Shown: piece by piece, positions 46,592-56,203 of the stretch
How the letters are laid out: the number at the start of each line of letters is the position of its first letter
Position numbering within the stretch: position 1 is the stretch's first letter
Assembly (NCBI GenBank): GCA_020849895.1
Contig: JADZFN010000007.1
Coordinates: 19,546 to 83,545, forward strand
Reading direction: 5' to 3'
From: Verrucomicrobiia bacterium
GTDB lineage: Bacteria > Verrucomicrobiota > Verrucomicrobiia > JABWAM01
DNA: 64,000 nt
Notes under the pieces: model-generated
Seen by the model: only the letters and a program-made list of their open reading frames with translations
The model's database searches: none
Told to the model about the DNA's origin: nothing
Translations under genes and position numbers: made by a program

Positions 46592-47683
46592 ATGATTTCG
46601 CCCGGTTCGCATCTCGCAAGACTGCCCGTGTATGAGCCCGGGCGTCCCATCGAGGAGGTCGCACGCGAGCTCGGCCTCGATCCTGCGCGGATCCTCAAGC
46701 TCGCATCGAACGAAAATCCGCTCGGTCCCTCGCCGAAAGCGGTGGCGGCGCTGGAAAAGGCTTCTTCGGGCGTGCATTTCTATCCCGACGGCAACGGATT
46801 TCTCCTCCGCGAGGCGCTCGCAAAAAAGCATGGCCTTGCGAGGGGGCAGGTGGTCCTCGCCAACGGATCGAATGAGATCATCGAGTTCCTCGGGCACGCC
46901 TTCCTTGCCCCGGGCGACGAGATGGTGATCTCCCAATACGCCTTCGCGATCTACGAAATCGTCGCACGCCTTTTCCGAGCAAAGGTCGTCGAGGTCCCCG
47001 CCCGCGCGTTCGGACACGATCTCGACGCGATGCGCGCGGCGATCACCCCGCGCACGCGCCTCGTTTTCGTCGCCAATCCGAATAATCCCACCGGCACGGC
47101 GGTGAGCGCGAAGGCCCTCGAACGCTTTCTCCGCGCGATGCCCGAGTCCGCTCTGGCGGTCGTGGACGAAGCGTATCAAGAGTTCCTCGAGAGACCTCTC
47201 GACACTCCGCGATTCCTCGCACGAAAGCCGAATGTGGTCGTGATGCGCACCTTTTCGAAAGCCCAGGGGCTCGCGGGCCTGCGCATCGGTTACGGCCTCG
47301 CCGCCCCCGAGGTCGCCGTCGCGCTCCAGAAGGTCCGCCAGCCGTTCAACGCGAACCTCCTCGCCCAGACCGCCGCGCTCGCCGCCCTCGGGGACAAGAC
47401 CCACCTCCGCCGCACGATCCGGACGGTGCGGGCCGGACGCCGCTTTCTGCAGGATGCCTTCCGCGAACGAAACCTGGGGCACGTTCCTTCCTGCGCGAAT
47501 TTCGTTCTCGTCCGGGTCGGCAACGGGAAAAAGGTCTTCGAGGCGCTCCTCCGCCTTGGGGTGATCGTTCGCCCGATGGACGGGTATCGCCTCCCCGAAT
47601 GGATTCGCGTCACGGTCGGCCGACCTGCCGAAAACAAAATCTTTCTCAAGGCCCTCGATCAAGTCCTGGGAAGGAAGGGCTGA
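46592..47683 (+). CDS. hisC: Histidinol-phosphate aminotransferase
   Basis: LKLASNENPLGPSPKAVAAL...VFVANPNNPTGTAVS...VVMRTFSKAQGLAGLRIGYGLA. Confidence 0.94.
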   Translation: MISPGSHLARLPVYEPGRPIEEVARELGLDPARILKLASNENPLGPSPKAVAALEKASSGVHFYPDGNGFLLREALAKKHGLARGQVVLANGSNEIIEFLGHAFLAPGDEMVISQYAFAIYEIVARLFRAKVVEVPARAFGHDLDAMRAAITPRTRLVFVANPNNPTGTAVSAKALERFLRAMPESALAVVDEAYQEFLERPLDTPRFLARKPNVVVMRTFSKAQGLAGLRIGYGLAAPEVAVALQKVRQPFNANLLAQTAALAALGDKTHLRRTIRTVRAGRRFLQDAFRERNLGHVPSCANFVLVRVGNGKKVFEALLRLGVIVRPMDGYRLPEWIRVTVGRPAENKIFLKALDQVLGRKG

Positions 47684-47757
47684 GCGTCGCGTCTCCGATT
47701 TCGGGCCCGGACCCGGGGGCGTTTGACGCGGAAGTTTCGGCCCTTCAGGCTTCCTCC

Positions 47758-48483
47758 GTGCTCAAGACCGACCTCCATCTGCACAGCCTCGAGGACCCGC
47801 ACGACGTCCTGGAGCATGACGCCTTCGACCTCGTGGATCACGCGGCGCGCCGCGGCTATCGCGTCCTTGCGCTGACGCTGCACGGGCGGGTCCACCTGCC
47901 CGACGATCTCGCGGCGCATGCCGCGACGCGGGGAATTTTGATGATTCCCGGCGTCGAGCTTTATCTCGACGGGCGGGAAGTGCTTCTCCTGGGCGCCGCC
48001 GAGGAGGAGGCGCGGCTCCTGCGAACCCTCGAAGACCTTCGCGCGTTGAAGAAACGACGAGGAAACAACCTGCTCACGATCGCGCCGCATCCCTTCTACG
48101 GGCTGGGCCAGTGCCTCGGCAACCGCCTCGACGACTACGCGGAGACGCTGGATGCGATCGAGCTGTGTCATTTCTATACGGCGCGATGGAATCCGAACCG
48201 CAAGGCGGCGGAAGCGGCACGCCGACTGGCCAAACCGCTCGTCGCCTGTTCCGACACGCATCAGCTCAAGTGGATGAACCATCACTACTGCCTCGTGGAC
48301 GCAGAACCGACGCGCGAATCGGTCTTTGCCGCGATCCGCGAGGGAAAACTCCGGAACGTCACCCGCCCGCTTTCCCGGAGCGAGATGCTCGACAAGCTGA
48401 CCTGGCACGCGTTGACTCACGCGCCGCTGAAAGCGTTTCGCCGGTGGGGATGCCTCGCCTTGCCCAGGACGCCCCGCCGCTGA
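47758..48483 (+). CDS. PHP domain phosphoesterase
   Basis: KTDLHLHSLEDPHDVLEHDAFDLVDHAARRGYRVLALTLHG...APHPFYG...VACSDTHQ. GTG start assumed. Confidence 0.8.
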   Translation: MLKTDLHLHSLEDPHDVLEHDAFDLVDHAARRGYRVLALTLHGRVHLPDDLAAHAATRGILMIPGVELYLDGREVLLLGAAEEEARLLRTLEDLRALKKRRGNNLLTIAPHPFYGLGQCLGNRLDDYAETLDAIELCHFYTARWNPNRKAAEAARRLAKPLVACSDTHQLKWMNHHYCLVDAEPTRESVFAAIREGKLRNVTRPLSRSEMLDKLTWHALTHAPLKAFRRWGCLALPRTPRR

Positions 48484-48660
48484 AAGCCAAGGACCTTCTT
48501 CGCGGCCGATGGAGAGGCAAGAAGTTGGAAGCTCGAAGCCTGAGGCGGGAAGGAGGAAAAGAGAGGCGAGATGCGAGGCGGGAAGGCTCGCGCCCCGCGA
48601 GCCGACGAAGCGATCTTCGAAGATGACGCCTTTCCCCTTCTCCTGCTAGAGTTTCCCTTT

Positions 48661-50175
48661 ATGGCATCCCCTACCGCCCTCGTCGTCGGCGCCGGCCTCG
48701 GCGGCATGGCTTCTGCGATCCGTCTGCGCCGTGCGGGGTGGAAGGTCACCGTTCTCGAGAAGAACACGCGCGTCGGCGGCAAGCTGGACCGCCATGCCGC
48801 CGAGGGTTTCCTTTGGGACGTTGGCCCGACGGCGGTGACGCTCACCCCGGTGTTGACCGAGCTCTTCGAACACGCCGGGCAGCGCCTCGAAGATTATTTG
48901 GAACTGACGCCGGTGGACCCGATCTGCCGCAGTTTTTTTCCCGACGGGAAGGTCCTGAACACCTGGTCCAAAGCGCATCTCTTCCAGATCGAGATCGCCC
49001 GGCGCGAGCAGGACCAGGGACAGGCCCTCGAAGGATTCCTCCGCTACGCGCGGAGGCTCCACGACCTCGGAGGCGAGGCGTGGCTGTACCATCCTCCGCG
49101 GACGCCATTCGGTTTTCTTCGGGGGAATTTCCTGAAGCGCCTGCGCGGGCTGCCCGCTTTACTGAGCCGGCGAACGCTGGCGGACGTCGTCGAACGCCGT
49201 TTCAAAAACCTCCAGGTGAGGCAGGTCTTCGAGCGGTATGCCGCTTATACGGGCTCGTCGCCCTTCCTCGCGCCTTCGCTGCTCAATCTCATTCCCTATA
49301 TCGAAATCCAAGGGGGAAGCTGGCATCTGCGCGGCGGCGTCTTCCGTCTCGTCGAGGCGCTCGAGAAGTGCGCCCGGGAACTCGGCGTCGAGTTCATGTT
49401 CGACGCGGAGGTAACGTCCATTCTCACGGAACGCCGCGGGCGTTTCGGCGCGCCGCGTGCCCGCGGGGCGCTCGTGAACACGCGCATCCGGATGGAAGCC
49501 GACGCGGTGGTCTGCAACACCGACCCCGCGCACGCGTGGACGCGCCTGCTGCAGGGCCTCCCCGGCGCCTCGCGCGCGTTCCGCCGCCTCGCGAAGCGTC
49601 CATTTTCGCTCGCGCCCTTTCTCATCCTCTGGGGCGTCAAGCACCGGGACCCGCGCCTCGCGCATCACAATGTCTTTTTCTCCTCCGACCTTCGCGCGGA
49701 GTCCCACGAGCTCGTCGCGCGCCGGCGCGCGGCTCAGGAGCCCACCCTCTACGTGGGCGTTTCCTCGCGCACCGACCCGACCCAGGCGCCGCCGGGACAG
49801 GACAACTACTTCGTGATGGCTCACGTGCCCCCACTCGAACCCGATCATCATTGGGATCGGGACCGCGACGCCTACCGCGACCTCATCCTGGCCCGCCTCG
49901 AAAAGATGGGACTCGATGCGCTCCGTCGCAACATCGTCTGCGAAAAGATCATCACCCCTGCCGACTTCGCGGCGCGCGTCCACGCCTTCCGCGGCGCGAT
50001 TCACGGTTCCGCCTTTCACTCCTTCGGCAGCGTGTGGAGGCGTCCCCGCGCCCGTTGTCCCGGCGTCCGCGGCTTGTATTTCGTCGGCGGCTGCGTCCGC
50101 CCCGGCGGCGGAATTCCGTTCGTCCTGCTGTCGGCTCAACAAACCGTGGGGGCGATCCTCGACGACGCGCGCTGA
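48661..50175 (+). CDS. CrtI-type phytoene desaturase family FAD oxidoreductase
   Basis: TALVVGAGLGGMASAIRLRRAGWKVTVLEKNTRVGGKLDRHAAEGFLWDVGPTAVT; C-terminal GLYFVGGCVRPGGGIPFVLLSAQQTVGAIL. Confidence 0.9.
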   Translation: MASPTALVVGAGLGGMASAIRLRRAGWKVTVLEKNTRVGGKLDRHAAEGFLWDVGPTAVTLTPVLTELFEHAGQRLEDYLELTPVDPICRSFFPDGKVLNTWSKAHLFQIEIARREQDQGQALEGFLRYARRLHDLGGEAWLYHPPRTPFGFLRGNFLKRLRGLPALLSRRTLADVVERRFKNLQVRQVFERYAAYTGSSPFLAPSLLNLIPYIEIQGGSWHLRGGVFRLVEALEKCARELGVEFMFDAEVTSILTERRGRFGAPRARGALVNTRIRMEADAVVCNTDPAHAWTRLLQGLPGASRAFRRLAKRPFSLAPFLILWGVKHRDPRLAHHNVFFSSDLRAESHELVARRRAAQEPTLYVGVSSRTDPTQAPPGQDNYFVMAHVPPLEPDHHWDRDRDAYRDLILARLEKMGLDALRRNIVCEKIITPADFAARVHAFRGAIHGSAFHSFGSVWRRPRARCPGVRGLYFVGGCVRPGGGIPFVLLSAQQTVGAILDDAR

Positions 50176-50178
50176 AGG

Positions 50179-50910
50179 TCAGCCGGTGGCGGCGACTTCT
50201 TCGGCGAGGGCGCGCAGCACGGCGCCCGGGTCGGCTGCCTCGAAGAGCGAACGCCCCATCACCAGGAAATCGCTTCCTTCCCGGATCGCCTTCGCGGGAG
50301 TCATCACGCGTTTCTGATCGTGCGCGGCCGTTCCTTCGAGTCGCACGCCCGGGGTGACGATCACCGGTTCTTTTCCAAGCTCCCGGCGCAGCAGCGCGAC
50401 CTCCTGAGGCGAGGCGACCAGACCGTCGGCGCCCGCACGCAACGCGAGGCGGGCGAGGTTGAGCACCTGCCCCGCCATGGTGTGGTCCACGCCGATCTCG
50501 CGCAGGTCGGCGTCGTCCAGGCTCGTCAGGATGGTGACGGCGAGGAGTTTCGTCTGCACGCGTGGGTCCTTCGCGCGCGCCTCCCGGATGGCGGCGGCGG
50601 CGACAGCGATCATTTCGACGCCGCCCGAAGCGTGCGCCGTGAGGAAACGAACTCCGGGGACGGCGAGGTTCGCGACGGCGCGTCGGACGGTGTTCGGAAT
50701 GTCGTGGAGCTTGAGGTCCACGAAGGCGCCGTGCCCCCGTTCGAGGACGTCCTCGACGGCGGGCCAGCCCTCGTGGGTGTAGAGTTGGAGGCCGACCTTG
50801 AAAAAACCCACCAGCCCGCCGAGGCGGTCCATCACCGCGGCGGCTTCCGCCCGTGCGTCCACGTCCAGCGCGGCGATCACGGGCGCGCGGAGGGGCGAGA
50901 CGTCGTTCAT
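50179..50910 (-). CDS. pyrF: Orotidine 5'-phosphate decarboxylase
   Basis: PVIAALDVDARAEAAAVMDRLGGLVGFFKVGLQLYTHEG...GHGAFVDLKLHDIPNTVRRAV...VIVTPGVRLEG. Confidence 0.95.
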   Translation of the reverse strand: MNDVSPLRAPVIAALDVDARAEAAAVMDRLGGLVGFFKVGLQLYTHEGWPAVEDVLERGHGAFVDLKLHDIPNTVRRAVANLAVPGVRFLTAHASGGVEMIAVAAAAIREARAKDPRVQTKLLAVTILTSLDDADLREIGVDHTMAGQVLNLARLALRAGADGLVASPQEVALLRRELGKEPVIVTPGVRLEGTAAHDQKRVMTPAKAIREGSDFLVMGRSLFEAADPGAVLRALAEEVAATG

Positions 50911-50917
50911 GGCGGTT

Positions 50918-52693
50918 TTACAAGCGGGAGATGAGGAGGTCCCTGTTCTCGGTGAGCTGTTTGGGCAAACGGGAACGCAGCTTGATGAAGAGGTCGTCCT
51001 GGGCATGGACCTCCTGACGCCATTCCTCGGCCTTGATGGCCAACGCCTCGCGGAGCCGTTCCCGCGTCGAGTCGGGAAGGCCTTCGAGATCAATCTCCCC
51101 GAGGCGGGGCATCCAGCCAAGCGCGGTTTCGTCGGCCTCCGCGCGCCCGTGGCAGCGGTCCACGATCCACTTGAGGATGCGCATGTTCTCGCCGAAGCCC
51201 GGCCAGAGGAATTCGTCCTTCGCGTTCTTCCGGAACCAGTTCACGTAGAAGATGCGCGGCAGGCGCTCGATCTTTGACCGCATGTTCAGCCAGTGGGCGA
51301 AGTAATCGCCCATGTGGTAGCCGCAGAAGGGGAGCATCGCCATCGGGTCGCGACGGACCTGGCCCGCGCCGCCCACGGCGGCCGCGGTCATCTCGGAGCC
51401 CATCGTCGCCCCGAGATAGACGCCGTGCGTCCAGTTGAAGGCCTGGCTGATGAGGGGAACGGTCGTCGAGCGCCGCCCGCCGAAGATGATCGCGCTGATC
51501 GGAACCCCTTCGGGATCGTCGGCCTCGGGGGCGAGACAGGGATTGTTCGTCATCGGCGCGGCGAAACGACTGTTCGGGTGGGCCGCCTTCGACGGGGACG
51601 CAGGAGTCCATTTTCTCCCCTGCCAGTCAAGCGCCTCGGCGGGCGGCGGTCCGTCTTTCCCTTCCCACCAGACGTCCAGATCGGGCGTCAGCGCCACGTT
51701 GGTGTAGATCGTGTCCCGTTGGATCGTGGCGACCGCGTTGGGGTTCGATTTCAGGCTCGTGCCGGGCACGACACCGAAATAACCCGCCTCGGGATTGATC
51801 GCGCGGAGGCGCCCGTCTTTGCCAGGCTTCATCCATGCGATGTCGTCGCCCACGGTCCAGATTTTCCAGCCCTTGTAGTGCGCGGGCGGCACCATCATCG
51901 CGAAGTTCGTCTTCCCGCAGGCGCTCGGGAACGCGGCGGCGATCCAGGTCTTCTCGCCCTGGGGCGATTCCACGCCCAGGATGAGCATGTGTTCGGCAAG
52001 CCAGCCCTCTTCGCGGGCGAGCCACGAGCCGATGCGCAGGGCGAGACACTTCTTCCCGAGCAAGACGTTTCCGCCGTAGGCCGATCCGACGGAAATGATC
52101 GTGTTGTCCTGGGGAAAATGGCAGATGAACCGCCGCTCGGGATTCACGTCGAGCATCGTGTGGAGGCCGCGGTTGAAGTCCTTTCCGTCGCCGAGGTGGC
52201 GGAGCGCCAGTTCGCCCATGCGCGTCATCACCCGCATGCTGAGCGCGACGTAGATCGAGTCGGTCAGCTCCACGCCCACTTTGGCAAGCGGTGAACCCGG
52301 AGGGCCCATGAGATAGGGCACCACGTACATCGTGCGCCCCTTCATCGCCCCGCGGCACAATCCCTTGAGCTTCTCGTACATCTCGGCCGGCGCCGCCCAG
52401 TTGTTTGTCGGTCCGGCCTCCTCGGCCCGCGGCGTGCAGATAAACGTGCAATGCTCGACCCGGGCCACATCGTTCGGATTCGAGCGATGGTAGTAGCATC
52501 CCGGAAGCTTCTTCTGGTCCAGGCGGATCAGGACCCCCTGCCGGACGGCGTCCTCCGTGAGAAAGTCCTTCTCAGCCGGCGACCCGTCGCACCAGAAGAC
52601 GCGATCGGGCTGCAGAAGGGCAGCCTGGTCGGCGACCCATTGGTTCAAGGTGGAGTTGGTCGAGCGACACTTGCCGAAGTCGGCGTGATCCAT
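50918..52693 (-). CDS. pckG: Phosphoenolpyruvate carboxykinase (GTP)
   Basis: GEKTWIAAAFPSACGKTNFAMM; ISAIIFGGRRSTTVPLISQAFNWTHGVYLGATMGSE; FYVNWFRKN. Confidence 0.96.
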   Translation of the reverse strand: MDHADFGKCRSTNSTLNQWVADQAALLQPDRVFWCDGSPAEKDFLTEDAVRQGVLIRLDQKKLPGCYYHRSNPNDVARVEHCTFICTPRAEEAGPTNNWAAPAEMYEKLKGLCRGAMKGRTMYVVPYLMGPPGSPLAKVGVELTDSIYVALSMRVMTRMGELALRHLGDGKDFNRGLHTMLDVNPERRFICHFPQDNTIISVGSAYGGNVLLGKKCLALRIGSWLAREEGWLAEHMLILGVESPQGEKTWIAAAFPSACGKTNFAMMVPPAHYKGWKIWTVGDDIAWMKPGKDGRLRAINPEAGYFGVVPGTSLKSNPNAVATIQRDTIYTNVALTPDLDVWWEGKDGPPPAEALDWQGRKWTPASPSKAAHPNSRFAAPMTNNPCLAPEADDPEGVPISAIIFGGRRSTTVPLISQAFNWTHGVYLGATMGSEMTAAAVGGAGQVRRDPMAMLPFCGYHMGDYFAHWLNMRSKIERLPRIFYVNWFRKNAKDEFLWPGFGENMRILKWIVDRCHGRAEADETALGWMPRLGEIDLEGLPDSTRERLREALAIKAEEWRQEVHAQDDLFIKLRSRLPKQLTENRDLLISRL

Positions 52694-52807
52694 AGGGAGG
52701 AAGGATGGGGATTGAAGGGTTTTGCGGGTCGGAAGACCCGGAGGCGGGCGCGTGAAGGTATCGGTCTCTTTCCAGTTCGACAAGCAAAAGATAACCGAAA
52801 AATCGCG

Positions 52808-53158
52808 TCAGTCGAATGTCGTCCAGTCCACGCGCGGCGCGTCGCCCCAGAGGCGTTCGAGGGCGTAGAACTCGCGGCACTCCCGCGAAAAGAGGTGCAC
52901 GACCGCGTCCACGAAATCGAGGACCACCCACTGGCTCATCGGAAAACCGTCCACTCCTCGGGCGCGAACACCCTTCTCCCGCGCGCGTTCCTCGATCTCG
53001 TCACGCAGGGCTTTGAGGTGCGGTTCGGAAGTCCCGCTGGCGATCATGAAGAAATCGGTGATGCCGGACTTCTCCCGGACATCCAGGATCACGATGTCTT
53101 CTCCTTTGCGGCGGTCGGCGCTGCGCGCGCAAAGCCGGGCGAGTTCTTCAGGCGTCAT
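52808..53158 (-). CDS. rsfS: Ribosomal silencing factor RsfS
   Basis: GEDIVILDVREKSGITDFFMIASGTSEPHLKALRDEI...FPMSQWVVLDFVDAVVHLFSRECREFYALERLWGDA. Confidence 0.95.
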   Translation of the reverse strand: MTPEELARLCARSADRRKGEDIVILDVREKSGITDFFMIASGTSEPHLKALRDEIEERAREKGVRARGVDGFPMSQWVVLDFVDAVVHLFSRECREFYALERLWGDAPRVDWTTFD

Positions 53159-53759
53159 TCGGGGTCGCGTAGAGTTGGTGCGCGCGGATATAGGCGAGCA
53201 CGGGCGCCGGAAGCCAGCGCGAAACGTCGCGTCCTTCGCGGAGCCTCCGGCGCAGGTCCGAGGAAGCGACGTCCAGCGTCGGCCCGGGGATCGGACGATG
53301 GCGCAGCCGCGCCCTCAATCCGGATGGCACGTTCGGAGGCGGAAAGACCGTCGGATAACCCGGCCGTTCGACGACCAGAAATTCGCAGAGGTCGAGGAGC
53401 GCCTCGAATCGCGCCCAGGATCCGACCTGGATGAAATTGTCCGAGCCGAGGATGAACCCGAGGCGCGCGCCGCCGTTTTCCGCCGAGATCGCGGCCAGGG
53501 TGTCCGCGGTGTAGGAAGGCCCCGCCCTCTCGATCTCGATGGCCGAGACCTCGCATGCGGCGCGCCCCTCGACCGCCCGGCGTAACATCTCGAGGCGATC
53601 GGCGCCAAGCGCCAGGCCGACGCCGCCCTTGTGCGGAGGCTGGTGGGCCGGCACGAAACGGACGCGCGCCGCGAGCCCCGCGCGCAGCACGTTCTCCGCC
53701 ACCTGGAGGTGGCCCGCGTGGACGGGGTTGAACGTCCCTCCGAAGACGGCGAGCTTCAA
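53148..53759 (-). CDS. nadD: Nicotinate-nucleotide adenylyltransferase
   Basis: TTG start; LKLAVFGGTFNPVHAGHLQVAENVL...FVPAHQPPHKGG...LGFILGSDNFIQVGSW. Confidence 0.93.
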   Translation of the reverse strand: MKLAVFGGTFNPVHAGHLQVAENVLRAGLAARVRFVPAHQPPHKGGVGLALGADRLEMLRRAVEGRAACEVSAIEIERAGPSYTADTLAAISAENGGARLGFILGSDNFIQVGSWARFEALLDLCEFLVVERPGYPTVFPPPNVPSGLRARLRHRPIPGPTLDVASSDLRRRLREGRDVSRWLPAPVLAYIRAHQLYATPNDA

Positions 53760-56020
53760 CGGGGCGAGGGCGCAGCGGGGGCGTCCGCGCGCCCCTGTTC
53801 CATCGCAAAACGGCGGAAATGCTCTTTGAAGATAGATTCCACCTCGCGGAAGTTGAACGGCTTGGTCATCCACCGGTTGCCGCTCTGCTGGAGAAACTCG
53901 AGCGTGCGCGGGGAGTTCGTGTCGCCCGTGACGAAGATGAAGCGCGCGACGAGGTCCGGCTTCGTCTCCTTGACCCACTCGTAAAGCCCGCGTCCGTCCA
54001 TCCCCGGCATCTTGAGGTCGGAGACGATCAGATCGAAGTCCTGCCGCTCGATCATTTTCTGGGCCTGCAGGCCGTTCGTCGCGCCATGGACGCGGCAGGA
54101 CTTGTCCGCGAGGAGCTCGGAAAAGACGTCGAGGATGGCGACTTCGTCGTCCACCACCAGCACCTCGAACACGCGCGTGGGCGGGATGACGCCCGACTTG
54201 CGCATCGGCGACGAGGCGGCCTTGCGGTCCTCCGGCTTCACGTGGGACACCGGGAATTCGAGGGTGAAGACCGCGCCGTCTTCGTCGTGGTTGGCGGCCG
54301 TGATGTTGCCCGAGTGCTCCTTGATGATGCCGTGGGAGATGCTCAGGCCGAGCCCTGTGCCTGCGCCGGTTTCCTTGGTGGTGAAGAACGGATCGAAGAC
54401 TTTTTCGAGGATCGCCGGCGGGATTCCGTGGCCGTGGTCGAGCACGATGAGGCGCACGAGGGCGCCGGACGCCTCGGTCTTGATCCGGATAAATTTCTCG
54501 CGAGGGCTGCCCTCCATGGCGTGCATCGCGTTGTTGATGAGGTTGAGGAGCACCTGTTCGAGCTGGTTCGGGTCCCCGAATACCGGAGGAAGGGGCGTCT
54601 GGAGTTCCCTCACGAGCTTCACCCCCGACGCGCGCAGGTCGTAATCGAGCAGCTCGAGGGTGACGTCCACCAACTCATTGAGGTTGACGTTCGACTTCTC
54701 CATCGGATGCTTGCGCGCGAAGGTAAGGAAGTTCTGGACGATCTTGCTGGCGCGCTCGCTCTCGCGCTGGATCTTGGCCAGGTCGCCGCGGATTTTTTCG
54801 TCCGCGGTGGGTCGCATGCTGAGGAGCTGGGCATAACCGCTGATGACCGCAAGCGGGTTGTTGAGTTCGTGGGCGACGCCGCTGATGAGCTGGCCGAGGG
54901 CGGAAAGCTTTTCGACCTGCCGCATCTGCTGTTCGAGGCGGCGGCGTTCGGTCACCTCGCGCAGATGGACCTGTACGGCCGCGCCCTTGGGCGCCGCCAT
55001 CACCGAGGCGGATCCCTCGGTCAGGAGCATGTTGTGGTCCTTGCGGGTCAGCGGGATGTTTCCGTATGAGGCAAAGATCCGGGAAAGCGCCTCGGGATGC
55101 TCCCCGATCTCGCGCTCTTTCTCGCGCAGGATGGGGCAGAGATTCACGAACCGGAGCTGAAGCAGTTCGTCGCGCGAGTAGCCGCTGAGGGCCTGAGCGG
55201 CCCGGTTCACCTCCAGGATCTGCAGGCTGCGCGGATCCACGACGAAAATGCCGTCGCTCGTGTTCTGGAAGAGGTGTTCATACTTGTTTTCGGTCAGCTC
55301 GATCTCCTTCTGAAGGTGGCGAGTGAGGCGCGCATCGGCCTTGATCTGGTCGCGCAGGCTGATCGCCTCGCCGCGCACCTCTTCGAGCATCAGGATGATC
55401 ATCCCCACAGCGATCAGGAGCTGCGTGATGGAGATGATCACGAAGCCGGTCGGTCGCATCGCGTCGTCCGCTTCGAAGAAGGGTTGGAAGGCCATCTGGA
55501 TCCCCCAGATGATGAAACCCAACCCCAGCAGGCTGGCGCCGAGGTAGCGGTGGATCAGTCGTTGGGAGAAGAAGCACCCTGCCGTGAGGAAGCTCGACAG
55601 GCTCAGGATCGTGAAGAGCGGCATCGAGAGCCAGAACCGGCTCTCGACGCTGTGGCGCGCGACGTAGCTCCAGAGCAGCATCATCAGCACGGTGAGGGCC
55701 ATCTCGCGCTGGCCGCGATGGCTTCCCCGGAAGTTCAAGGCGCCCCAGAAGAGGAAGATGGCGCAGATCCCGATGCAGGCGAGCTTCACCCATTCCCACT
55801 GGGGCGGGTTGTTCACTTCGAGGAACGAGATGCTCGAAGTCAGCCACAGGGCGTAAAACAGCCAGCCCGCCGTCCACAGCGCGAAGTAGGGGCGCCGCGT
55901 GTAGCGGTTCAGATAGGCGTAGAGCCCCACGAGCACCCAGGTGCTGAGCAGCGCCAGCACGAGCGCGGCCTTCAACCACTCCGGCGGAAAATACAGGTCC
56001 AGGAAGTATTGGAACTGCAT
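53756..56020 (-). CDS. Hybrid histidine kinase (7TM-like sensor, PAS, HisKA/HATPase, receiver)
   Basis: VAHELNNPLAVISGYAQLL H-box; FFTTKETGAGTGLGLSISHGIIKEHSG; receiver VLVVDDEVAILDVFSELL...DLIVSDLKMPGMDG. Start 56020 chosen. Confidence 0.9.
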   Translation of the reverse strand: MQFQYFLDLYFPPEWLKAALVLALLSTWVLVGLYAYLNRYTRRPYFALWTAGWLFYALWLTSSISFLEVNNPPQWEWVKLACIGICAIFLFWGALNFRGSHRGQREMALTVLMMLLWSYVARHSVESRFWLSMPLFTILSLSSFLTAGCFFSQRLIHRYLGASLLGLGFIIWGIQMAFQPFFEADDAMRPTGFVIISITQLLIAVGMIILMLEEVRGEAISLRDQIKADARLTRHLQKEIELTENKYEHLFQNTSDGIFVVDPRSLQILEVNRAAQALSGYSRDELLQLRFVNLCPILREKEREIGEHPEALSRIFASYGNIPLTRKDHNMLLTEGSASVMAAPKGAAVQVHLREVTERRRLEQQMRQVEKLSALGQLISGVAHELNNPLAVISGYAQLLSMRPTADEKIRGDLAKIQRESERASKIVQNFLTFARKHPMEKSNVNLNELVDVTLELLDYDLRASGVKLVRELQTPLPPVFGDPNQLEQVLLNLINNAMHAMEGSPREKFIRIKTEASGALVRLIVLDHGHGIPPAILEKVFDPFFTTKETGAGTGLGLSISHGIIKEHSGNITAANHDEDGAVFTLEFPVSHVKPEDRKAASSPMRKSGVIPPTRVFEVLVVDDEVAILDVFSELLADKSCRVHGATNGLQAQKMIERQDFDLIVSDLKMPGMDGRGLYEWVKETKPDLVARFIFVTGDTNSPRTLEFLQQSGNRWMTKPFNFREVESIFKEHFRRFAMEQGRADAPAAPSPR

Positions 56021-56203
56021 CAGGGACGCACCATAAATTTGGTTTATCTCTGCGCCGAACGAATAGGTCAGAATTCCGAGAGGGCTCACGGAAAGGAGGG
56101 GCCGAGGCCCTGAAGCATGCCCTGTAACCGCGTTCCATTCAAGCGCCAAAGCTGAATCCGGGTTTGACACCGATCCTCCGGCTCGGTTCAAGGAGCGAAC
56201 CTC

